From contig CAZDSS010000143.1 in assembly GCA_964508185.1 (NCBI GenBank), forward strand, positions 1 to 5,697: DNA of 5,697 nt. Reading direction: 5' to 3'. Position numbers and translations under genes: made by a program. The stretch is from CAZDSS01 sp964508185 (lineage in GTDB: Bacteria; Pseudomonadota; Alphaproteobacteria; Sphingomonadales; Govanellaceae). Each line of letters opens with the position of its first letter. Position 1 is the first letter of the stretch. Under the pieces are notes generated by a model. The model searched no databases and was not told the DNA's origin. It saw only the letters and a list, made by a program, of their open reading frames with translations. Shown here in pieces: positions 1-4,985 of this stretch.

Positions 1-19
1 GGTATTATCGATTTCTGTA

Positions 20-48
20 TTGAACGGGCCTATTGATGGGGCTATAAG
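20..48 (+). promoter_or_regulatory. Sigma-70-type promoter for tRNA-Pro
   Basis: A TTGAAC element at 20-25 and a TATAAG element at 43-48 are separated by exactly 17 bases, close to the housekeeping -35/-10 consensus (TTGACA, TATAAT). The preceding bases (1-20) are AT-rich compared with the rest of the window. Transcription would start near 55, about 35 bases before the mature tRNA. The following stretch is GC-rich, as is common in stable-RNA promoters under stringent control. The elements are seen directly; their activity is inferred from position. Confidence 0.6.
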
Positions 49-63
49 AGCCTCGCTTCACGG

Positions 64-81
64 GGCCCGCCACGGCGGGCC
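64..81 (+). other. GC-rich hairpin in the tRNA-Pro leader
   Basis: GGCCCGCC at 64-71 and GGCGGGCC at 74-81 are perfect inverted repeats. Allowing a realistic loop, they form a 7-bp GC stem closed by CACG. No T-run follows on either strand, so this is not a standard terminator. It sits between the predicted start of transcription and the mature 5' end at 91, so it would be part of the pre-tRNA leader removed by RNase P. It could also be the 3' end of something upstream of the window. Confidence 0.5.
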
Positions 82-90
82 GCATACGGT

Positions 91-167
91 CGGGGAGTAG
101 CGCAGCCTGGTAGCGCACCTCGTTCGGGACGAGGGGGTCGCTGGTTCGAATCCAGTCTCCCCGACCA
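91..167 (+). tRNA. tRNA-Pro, anticodon CGG
   Basis: The full cloverleaf can be folded by eye. The acceptor stem CGGGGAG (91-97) pairs with CTCCCCG (157-163). The D stem is GCGC/GCGC (100-103 with 113-116). The anticodon stem CCTCG/CGAGG (118-122 with 130-134) encloses the loop TTCGGGA, placing anticodon CGG at 125-127, which reads the proline codon CCG. The T stem GCTGG/CCAGT (140-144 with 152-156) ends in one G-U pair and carries the loop TTCGAAT. The discriminator base is A164 and CCA is encoded at 165-167. C1-G72 at the acceptor end is the pairing expected of bacterial tRNA-Pro. A CCG-reading tRNA suits the GC-rich codon use of the surrounding genes. Confidence 0.97.
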
Positions 168-177
168 TTTTCATCCA

Positions 178-212
178 GGGGAGCTCCTCCCCCGCGATCA
201 TCCCGGGATCGC
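178..212. other. Two small inverted repeats between convergent tRNA-Pro and response regulator
   Basis: GGGGAG (178-183) pairs with CTCCCC (187-192) across a 3-base loop. GCGATC (194-199) pairs with GATCGC (207-212) across a 7-base loop. The pair lies in the 87-base gap between two genes transcribed toward each other, where a two-way terminator would be expected. Neither stem is followed by a T-run in either direction, so intrinsic termination here is only a possibility. Confidence 0.25.
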
Positions 213-254
213 CCCAGACAATCCCTTCGCAGAAGATCAGCAACGCCTTTCGGG

Positions 255-779
255 CTATTCCGCCTCGTCCACGGCTGCGGCTCTGGCTGCCCGCGATCGG
301 CCCCGCCGCTCCGTCGCCGGCTGCTTGTCCCGGCGCCGCCGGTCGGGGCCGACGTAGGATTCGCTTTCGATGAAGGGGCGGCCGTTCTCGAGGGCGGAAT
401 AGAGGGCGCGCCAGAGGAGATTGGCGGAGAACGGCTTGCTCAGGAATTCGGTGGCGCCGGCGTCCCTCGCGGCGGTCACCTTCTCGATGTCGGCGGAGCC
501 GCAGGTGACGATCACCGGCACGCGGTATTGCGGGGTCACGTGGCGGTTGCGGATGGTGCGGAGCAGGCCGATTCCCCCGTCGGCGGGAACGTCATAGTCG
601 CAGACGACGAGATCCACCTTCTGCTCGAACAGGACCTGCATGGCCTCGCCGTTGTTGACGGCGCGAATCACCGTCTTCACGCCGCACTGGCGCAGCATGC
701 TTTCAGTGATGCGGATGTGATAGGGGTTGCCCTCGACCAGCAGGGCCTTGTATGCGCGCGACAATGCATAAACCGTCAT
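255..779 (-). CDS. Single-domain response regulator (CheY-like receiver protein) with basic GPDRRRR tail
   Basis: The 174-residue protein consists of one receiver domain (about residues 10-130) and a short charged tail with no DNA-binding or enzymatic output domain. Seen in the sequence: beta-1 ALLVEGNP (E16), phospho-acceptor Asp61 in VVCDYDVP, Thr92 in VIVTCGS, Phe112 at the CheY Tyr106 position, and Lys115 in SKPF. The tail carries GPDRRRR (144-150) followed by Arg/Ala-rich sequence. Receivers of this kind take phosphate from a histidine kinase and signal through protein contacts in the cytoplasm. The partner kinase is not in the window. Gly17 replaces the second acidic-pocket Asp (CheY Asp13), which may weaken metal binding and phosphorylation. 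I chose the ATG at 779 because homology begins just after it and GGAG lies 11 bases upstream. An in-frame ATG at 824 would add 15 residues that do not look like a receiver domain. The gene converges on tRNA-Pro and diverges from the 967 gene. Confidence 0.88.
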   Translation of the reverse strand: MTVYALSRAYKALLVEGNPYHIRITESMLRQCGVKTVIRAVNNGEAMQVLFEQKVDLVVCDYDVPADGGIGLLRTIRNRHVTPQYRVPVIVTCGSADIEKVTAARDAGATEFLSKPFSANLLWRALYSALENGRPFIESESYVGPDRRRRDKQPATERRGRSRAARAAAVDEAE

Positions 780-924
780 CGGTTCGGCGTCTCCGCTCCG
801 TCCAACAACGCTGCAGCCTAGCATAGCGCGCGCTTTATTTCCTTCCGGTTAAGCCTTGCGCCCTTTCGTTCAGCTTCCATACAGTTGCGGGGCGGCATTC
901 TGTTCCCGGAAATGAGCATTTCAC

Positions 925-949
925 CGGATCGGGCGGAGCACCCGATCCG
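925..949 (+). promoter_or_regulatory. Perfect 9-bp hairpin in the 5' leader of the exported DUF6491-like gene
   Basis: CGGATCGGG at 925-933 is the exact reverse complement of CCCGATCCG at 941-949, with a 7-base loop CGGAGCA. It ends 5 bases before the ribosome binding site at 955-961 and has no T-run. It therefore probably belongs to the leader mRNA of the following gene, where it could stabilise the 5' end or modulate ribosome access. The structure is seen directly; the role is inferred. The rest of the 780-966 gap must hold the divergent promoters of both flanking genes, but I see no convincing -35/-10 pair in it. Confidence 0.5.
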
Positions 950-954
950 TGGAT

Positions 955-961
955 GAGGAGG
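955..961 (+). promoter_or_regulatory. Strong Shine-Dalgarno that sets the start at 967
   Basis: GAGGAGG lies 5 bases before ATG 967. It decides between this ATG and an in-frame GTG at 949. The GTG has no such site, sits at the base of the hairpin, and would put an acidic stretch (DEEDD) in front of the signal peptide. Confidence 0.8.
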
Positions 962-966
962 ATGAC

Positions 967-1425
967 ATGACCAAGATGCGCACCTTCATTTCGGCGCTGG
1001 CCATCATGGTCGCCGGCACGGCGTACGCCGCCGGGACCGCCACCGCGCCGGCCCAGGGCCAGGACGAGGCCCGGAACCAGGGAGAGCAGCAGGAAAAGGT
1101 CGACCCGGCCATCGGCGAAAAGGGTCCCGACTGCCTCGAGCTCCATCGGATCGACCGCACGGAAATCCTCGACGACTACACCATCCTCTTCCACATGAAG
1201 GGGAAGACGACCTATGTGAGCAAGCTGCCCTATCGCTGCCACGGCCTGAAGTTCGAGCGGGGATATTCCTATTCCACCAGCATCTCCAAGATCTGCGGCA
1301 ACACGGATTTCATCACCGTGCTGCGGCGCGGGAACTCCTGCGCCCTTGGACCGTTCCATGTCTATGACATGGAGAAGGCCAAGCAGCAGAAAGAAGCCGA
1401 CAAAAAAGCGAAAAACCCGTCTTGA
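967..1425 (+). CDS. Small exported four-cysteine protein, DUF6491-like
   Basis: The 152-residue protein has a clear Sec-type signal peptide: basic start MTKMR, hydrophobic FISALAIMVAG, then TAYAAG with likely cleavage after Ala21 or Ala22. The mature part begins with a low-complexity Ala/Thr/Gln/Glu-rich linker to about residue 50. A compact domain follows (about 54-132) with Cys56, Cys91, Cys110 and Cys125, and it ends in a Lys-rich charged tail (about 137-150). Four cysteines in an exported protein suggest two disulfides in the periplasm. The pattern (a Cys-Leu start, a central RCHGL, a C-terminal CALGPF) resembles DUF6491, whose function is unknown. I base that on recall of the family pattern, so it is tentative. 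There is no lipobox, so it is probably a soluble periplasmic protein. The gene is transcribed alone, divergent from the response regulator, and is followed by a terminator. Confidence 0.82.
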   Translation: MTKMRTFISALAIMVAGTAYAAGTATAPAQGQDEARNQGEQQEKVDPAIGEKGPDCLELHRIDRTEILDDYTILFHMKGKTTYVSKLPYRCHGLKFERGYSYSTSISKICGNTDFITVLRRGNSCALGPFHVYDMEKAKQQKEADKKAKNPS

Positions 1426-1445
1426 GGTCGCTGGTTCCGCGACCT
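1425..1445 (+). other. Hairpin at the stop codon of the exported protein gene
   Basis: AGGTCGC (1425-1431) pairs with GCGACCT (1439-1445) across a 7-base loop. It begins on the last base of the TGA stop codon and has no T-run. It may protect the mRNA 3' end or assist the stronger terminator 18 bases downstream. Confidence 0.4.
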
Positions 1446-1462
1446 GAGTTCCCCACAAGCAG

Positions 1463-1494
1463 AAAATGGGTCCGCCGTAATTCGGACCCATTTT
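1463..1494 (+). terminator. Intrinsic terminator after the exported protein gene
   Basis: AAAATGGGTCCG (1463-1474) is a perfect 12-base inverted repeat of CGGACCCATTTT (1483-1494), with loop CCGTAATT. The GC-rich upper stem with T4 on the 3' side is the classic intrinsic form. The A-run on the 5' side means it would also work in reverse, though no gene on the other strand ends here. It separates the exported protein gene from the small gene at 1662. Confidence 0.85.
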
Positions 1495-1598
1495 CATGAC
1501 ATTAGCTGAAGATGCCGCCTTGACCCGCATCTTGCGCCCTCACCCCGCATGCTCGCCCTGCGAGGATTGGGGCGACGGGCGCGGCGGCGGCAGGCGAT
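1495..1598. other. Gene-free spacer upstream of the small Cys-rich gene
   Basis: With the terminator before it and the regulatory box after it, this forms a non-coding gap of roughly 240 bases between the genes ending at 1425 and starting at 1662. I see no tRNA, repeat array, or open frame with a ribosome binding site here. It is GC-rich, with a GCGGCGGCGG run around 1581-1590, and turns AT-rich from about 1598. Confidence 0.4.
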
Positions 1599-1614
1599 TT
1601 AATCTTAGTTTAAC
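1599..1614 (+). promoter_or_regulatory. CtrA-binding box, perfect TTAA-N7-TTAAC
   Basis: TTAA at 1599-1602, seven bases (TCTTAGT), then TTAAC at 1610-1614 match the full CtrA consensus of alphaproteobacteria exactly. It lies 47 bases before the ATG of the 62-residue protein, and its right half overlaps the candidate -35 element, the usual place for a CtrA-activated promoter. Eight fixed A/T bases at this spacing are rare in such GC-rich DNA. I saw no second full box in the window. Binding itself is inferred. Confidence 0.65.
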
Positions 1615-1636
1615 AGAAGGCCTGCAAGCTCATAAT
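1609..1636 (+). promoter_or_regulatory. Candidate promoter of the small Cys-rich gene
   Basis: The -35 candidate is TTTAAC at 1609-1614, with a 16-base gap to CATAAT at 1631-1636. Alternatively it is TTAACA at 1610-1615 with a 15-base gap. The -10 differs from TATAAT at one base. Transcription would start near 1643, leaving a leader of about 20 bases with the ribosome binding site GAGGA (1648-1652) 9 bases before the ATG. The -35 overlaps the right half of the CtrA box, consistent with activator-dependent firing. Confidence 0.5.
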
Positions 1637-1661
1637 AAACACCAGCCGAGGAAATGCCGCC

Positions 1662-1850
1662 ATGCTCCGCAACCTTTTCAAGAAGTCCCGGAACCCCGCC
1701 GATCCCGTCTCCGAACTGGAGGACGACAGAACGCTCGACCTGCCCGCGGTTGACGCCGGCGGCTGCTGCAGCGTCGCGGCCTGCGACGAGGCGCCCGGCC
1801 CCCTCGGCGCGCTCGAAGCCCTCATCAAGGCGGCCCGCTCGGTCAACTGA
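1662..1850 (+). CDS. 62-residue Cys-rich protein of unknown function
   Basis: I do not recognise this protein. It has a basic, amphipathic N-terminus (LRNLFKKSR), an acidic middle (ELEDDRTLD, 18-26), a glycine-cysteine motif GGCCSVAAC with Cys35, Cys36 and Cys41, and a probable C-terminal helix (about 48-60, ALEALIKAAR). There is no signal peptide or membrane span, so it is probably cytoplasmic. The three cysteines could bind a metal or be redox-active, but nothing proves either. It is judged real for three reasons: a good ribosome binding site (GAGGA at 1648-1652, 9 bases upstream), codons ending almost always in G or C as in neighbouring genes, and a promoter with a CtrA box directly ahead. 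It is convergent with parC, whose stop codon lies 68 bases beyond its own. Overlapping frames on both strands lack these signals. Confidence 0.72.
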   Translation: MLRNLFKKSRNPADPVSELEDDRTLDLPAVDAGGCCSVAACDEAPGPLGALEALIKAARSVN

Positions 1851-1918
1851 TTCGACGCAGGCCGGACGAGGCCGGGGCGGCATCGCCGCGCCCGGACTGC
1901 GGCATTTCCGATTCGCGA

Positions 1919-4135
1919 TCAGGTGAACCGGTTGCTGCGCGGGAATCCAGGCGGCGGCAGGCGGCCGGCCGCTCCCCGCGCCGCGGTCCAGGGGGTCATG
2001 TCCAGTTCGGTGCGGGTGCGCTCGCCCGTCTTCCAGGTAAGCCCCTCGGCCTTGTTGAAGACCTTGGCGTCGGCGATCCCGCCGTCGCGATAGCGCTGCA
2101 GCATCACGCCCCGCCCCCGCGCCATCACCGGCACCTGCTCGAGGGGGAACACCAGAAGCTTCCGGTTCTCGCCGATCACCGCCACCATGTCACCCTCGGC
2201 CGGCACGCAGAGCGCGGCCTTGATCCTGCCCTCGGTGTTCAGCACCTGCTTGCCGTTCCGAGTCTGGGCCAGGACCTTGTCGGCTTCGGCGATGAAGCCG
2301 CGGCCGTCCGTCGCGGCCACCAATAGCTTCGCCCCCGGCCGGTAGACGAACAGCGCCACGATGTCCTCGTCGTTCTCGAGGTCGATCATCAGCCGCACGG
2401 GCTCGCCATGGCCGCGCCCGCCAGGCAGCTTGTCGCAGCCGATGGTATAGAACCGCCCGTTGGTGCCGAACAGCAGGAGCTTGTCCGTGGTCTGGGCATG
2501 GATCCAGAACTTGCCCTGGTCACCTTCCTTGTACTTGACGTCGTCGCTGACTTCCTGATGCCCCTTGAGGGCGCGGATCCAGCCCTTTTCCGAGCAGATG
2601 ACAGTGATGGGCTCGCGCTCGATCATGGCTTCGAGCGGGATCGCCTCGGCGAGCGGCGCCTCCGCGAAGTCGGTGCGGCGACGGCCGAGCTCGGTCTTGC
2701 TGCCGAAGCGCTGCTTGATTTCCTGGATCTCCTCGCCGACCCGGTCCCACTGCTTGCCTTCATCGGCGAGCAGCGCCTCGAGCTCCGCCTTCTCGGCGCT
2801 GAGCTCCGCATGCTCCTTGCGGATCTCCATCTCCTCGAGCTTGCGCAGCGACCGCAGGCGCATGTTGAGGATCGACTCGGCCTGAAGGTCGGTGAGGCTG
2901 AAGCGGGCCATCAGGACCTGCTTGGGCTCGTCCTCCTCGCGGATGATGCGGATCACCTCGTCGAGATTGAGATAGGCGACGAGATAGCCGGCGAGCACCT
3001 CCAGCCGATGCTCGATCTTGCCGAGACGATGGCGGGAGCGGCGCTGCAGCACCTCGATCCGGTGCTCGAGGAAGGCCCAGAGCGCTTCCTTGAGGGACAT
3101 CACCCGCGGCACCCGGTTCTTGTCGAGGACGTTGAGGTTCAACGGGACACGCACTTCAAGCTCGGTGAGCTTGAACAGGCTTTCCATGAGGATGTTCGCA
3201 TCCACCGTGCGCGACCGCGGTTCGAGGACGAGGCGCACCTCGGTCGTCGATTCATCCCGCACGTCCTGCAGGATCGGCAGCTTCTTCTCGGCGATGAGAT
3301 CGGCGATCTTCTCGATGAGCTTCGACTTCTGGACCTGGTACGGGATCTCCGTCACCACGATCTGGTAGGTGCCGCGGCCCGTATCCTCGGTCGTCCAGCG
3401 GGCGCGCAGGCGGAAGCTGCCGCGCCCGGTCTCATAGGCCTGCTCGATGGCCGCGCGCGGCTCCACGATGGTGCCGCCCGTCGGGAAGTCGGGTCCCGGG
3501 ATGCGGTTCACGAGCTGCGCGGTCGTCGCGTTCGGATGGCGGATCAGATAAAGGAGCCCGTCGCAAAGCTCGGACACGTTGTGGGGCGGAATGCTGGTCG
3601 CCATGCCGACCGCGATCCCCGCCGCGCCGTTCGCAAGCAAATTCGGGAAGGCGGCCGGGAGCACGTCCGGCTCCTTGTCCTCGCCGTCATAGGTCGGGTG
3701 GAAATCCACCGCATCCTCGTCGATCCCCTCGAGAAGGGCCATGGCGACGTCGGTGAGGCGCGCCTCCGTGTAGCGCATGGCGGCGGCGTTGTCGCCGTCG
3801 ATATTGCCGAAATTGCCCTGCCCGTCCACCAGCGGATAGCGGGCGGCGAAATCCTGGGCGAGACGCACCAGGGCGTCATAGACCGATTGGTCCCCGTGCG
3901 GGTGATATTTGCCGATCACGTCGCCGACCACGCGGGCGCATTTCTTGAAGCCCGTGCTGGGGTCCAGCTTCAGCTGCTGCATGGCGTAGAGAAGGCGGCG
4001 ATGCACCGGCTTCAGGCCGTCGCGCACGTCGGGCAGCGAGCGCGACATGATGGTGGACAGCGCATAGGACAGATAGCGCTCGCTCAGCGCCTCGCCCAGT
4101 TCGGTATCGCGGATCTGCTCAGTCGTATCGGTCAT
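1919..4135 (-). CDS. parC: DNA topoisomerase IV subunit A
   Basis: ParC pairs with ParE to form the ATP-dependent type IIA topoisomerase that unlinks daughter chromosomes and relaxes supercoils. The 738-residue length is normal for the family. The breakage-reunion domain fills about residues 28-470: DGLKPVHRRLLYAM (39-52), the quinolone-region helix KYHPHGDQSVYDAL (76-89), and catalytic Tyr122 with Arg121 in AAAMRYTEARL. A long charged helical segment lies around 400-470, and the C-terminal beta-pinwheel spans about 500-715, with ARGRGVMLQRYRDGG from 672. The chain ends in a GRLPPPGFPRSNRF tail as in other alphaproteobacteria, and lacks the full GyrA box, which argues against GyrA. Gln83 replaces the quinolone-contacting Ser (E. 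coli ParC Ser80); Asp87 occupies the Glu84 position. The ATG at 4135 lies 31 bases after the recO stop, so the gene is probably cotranscribed with era and recO. The ribosome binding site is weak (GTGG). Confidence 0.97.
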   Translation of the reverse strand: MTDTTEQIRDTELGEALSERYLSYALSTIMSRSLPDVRDGLKPVHRRLLYAMQQLKLDPSTGFKKCARVVGDVIGKYHPHGDQSVYDALVRLAQDFAARYPLVDGQGNFGNIDGDNAAAMRYTEARLTDVAMALLEGIDEDAVDFHPTYDGEDKEPDVLPAAFPNLLANGAAGIAVGMATSIPPHNVSELCDGLLYLIRHPNATTAQLVNRIPGPDFPTGGTIVEPRAAIEQAYETGRGSFRLRARWTTEDTGRGTYQIVVTEIPYQVQKSKLIEKIADLIAEKKLPILQDVRDESTTEVRLVLEPRSRTVDANILMESLFKLTELEVRVPLNLNVLDKNRVPRVMSLKEALWAFLEHRIEVLQRRSRHRLGKIEHRLEVLAGYLVAYLNLDEVIRIIREEDEPKQVLMARFSLTDLQAESILNMRLRSLRKLEEMEIRKEHAELSAEKAELEALLADEGKQWDRVGEEIQEIKQRFGSKTELGRRRTDFAEAPLAEAIPLEAMIEREPITVICSEKGWIRALKGHQEVSDDVKYKEGDQGKFWIHAQTTDKLLLFGTNGRFYTIGCDKLPGGRGHGEPVRLMIDLENDEDIVALFVYRPGAKLLVAATDGRGFIAEADKVLAQTRNGKQVLNTEGRIKAALCVPAEGDMVAVIGENRKLLVFPLEQVPVMARGRGVMLQRYRDGGIADAKVFNKAEGLTWKTGERTRTELDMTPWTAARGAAGRLPPPGFPRSNRFT

Positions 4136-4166
4136 CTACGCCACTTGTGGATCGAACAACGGGGGG

Positions 4167-4943
4167 TCACTCTAGCGCCTTCGCGTCGCCGGCCGCAACT
4201 TTTTCGGCCACATGGAGGGCCAGCCGCTGCCGCGCTGCGGGAAGCCCCCGGCGATGCGGGGCGAGGAGGCACCGCTCGAGAAAGAAGCCCGCAAGCTCAA
4301 GCCCCCGGGCGGCGGCTGCGAGATCCGCCGCCTGTTCACCCGGTCTGGTGAGGAATGCCGGCAAGGGCAGCAGCCGGTCGTGATAGGGCCGCCCGGCATC
4401 GCGGCTTACCGCGCGGCCGGTGCGCGGCGACACATAGACGAGGTCGTCCCGCGTCCCCGTGGCGGCGCAGCTTTCAAGGTCGAGACCGAAGCCGAGGTCG
4501 CGCAGCAGCCCCATCTCGAAGCGGATGAAGCCGGTGAGCCACGCAAGGCGATCCGCCTCCCCGTCCCGGCACTGGTCCACGAGGGCGATCAGGGCGGACA
4601 GGCCGTCATAGACCGCACGATGGGGCTCCCGCTCCGGCAATACGGCGGAGACGAGGGCGGTCGCGGCGGTCAACGCCAGCAATCTTCCGGGATCGCGCGC
4701 CAATGCAAGGCCATGGGCGCCCAGGGCCTCCGCCGTGAAATTGCCGAGCTGGTGTTCCACCCGCGCCCGCCAGGTGACGGAAAGACGGTTTCCGGGCTGG
4801 ATCACGCTGCGCAGACGGCGGGACAGCCCGCCCTTCACGAGGCCGAAGGCGCGGCCATGTTCGGCGGTCAAGGTCTCGAGCCGCGCGTCATGCTCCCCGT
4901 GCCGGTGAACGGCAAGAACGATCGCCTCGTCATGCCATTCCAT
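4167..4943 (-). CDS. recO: DNA repair and recombination protein RecO
   Basis: RecO acts with RecR and RecF to load RecA onto SSB-coated single-stranded DNA during gap repair and recombination in the cytoplasm. The 258-residue length is typical. The N-terminal OB fold (about 1-80) opens with MEWHDEAIVLAVHRHGEHD and includes GLVKGGLSRRLRSVIQPGN (34-52). The helical C-terminal domain contains FIRFEMGLLRDLGFGLDLESC (to Cys159) and YVSPRTGRAVSRDAG. As in other alphaproteobacterial RecOs, the four-cysteine zinc site of some homologues is absent; only isolated cysteines remain. The gene lies 42 bases after era and 31 before parC, in the order common to alphaproteobacteria. The ATG at 4943 gives the expected family N-terminus, with a weak GGGAC ribosome binding site about 7 bases upstream. 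Confidence 0.95.
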   Translation of the reverse strand: MEWHDEAIVLAVHRHGEHDARLETLTAEHGRAFGLVKGGLSRRLRSVIQPGNRLSVTWRARVEHQLGNFTAEALGAHGLALARDPGRLLALTAATALVSAVLPEREPHRAVYDGLSALIALVDQCRDGEADRLAWLTGFIRFEMGLLRDLGFGLDLESCAATGTRDDLVYVSPRTGRAVSRDAGRPYHDRLLPLPAFLTRPGEQAADLAAAARGLELAGFFLERCLLAPHRRGLPAARQRLALHVAEKVAAGDAKALE

Positions 4944-4985
4944 GGCAGCGTCCCGGGTGATGGCGGCGCCGCGGCATCGGGATCC

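Noticed and set aside
780..824. N-terminal extension of the response regulator to ATG 824
   Set aside because: The extra 15 residues are not receiver-like, and the nearest GGAAGG lies too far upstream of 824. ATG 779 has GGAG at an acceptable distance.
847..852. TTAACC on the minus strand upstream of the response regulator as a CtrA half-site
   Set aside because: There is no second TTAA at the required 7-base spacing on either side, and a lone 6-mer is too weak to call.
949..966. GTG start at 949 for the exported protein
   Set aside because: It lies at the base of the hairpin without a ribosome binding site, and would put six residues rich in Asp/Glu before the signal peptide. ATG 967 has GAGGAGG 5 bases upstream.
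835..1530. 231-codon minus-strand frame opposite the exported protein gene
   Set aside because: It is a shadow of a gene with a signal peptide, strong ribosome binding site and terminator. The hydrophobic stretch in its translation is the complement of the Lys-rich tail.
1605..1883. Overlapping frames on both strands around the 62-residue gene (92, 78 and 90 codons)
   Set aside because: Only the 1662 frame has a spaced ribosome binding site, a promoter directly ahead and G/C-ending codons. The others read as Arg/Pro/Ala-rich or Gly/Val-rich shadows.
1851..1918. GC-rich inverted segments between the small gene and parC as a two-way terminator
   Set aside because: The possible stems around 1873-1896 contain mismatches and no T-run follows on either strand.
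2408..4351. 647-codon open frame on the plus strand, antisense to parC and recO
   Set aside because: The opposite strand encodes unmistakable ParC and RecO over the whole length. The plus translation is Leu/Asp/Arg/His-rich low-complexity sequence with no recognisable motif, as expected when strong GC codon bias removes antisense stop codons.
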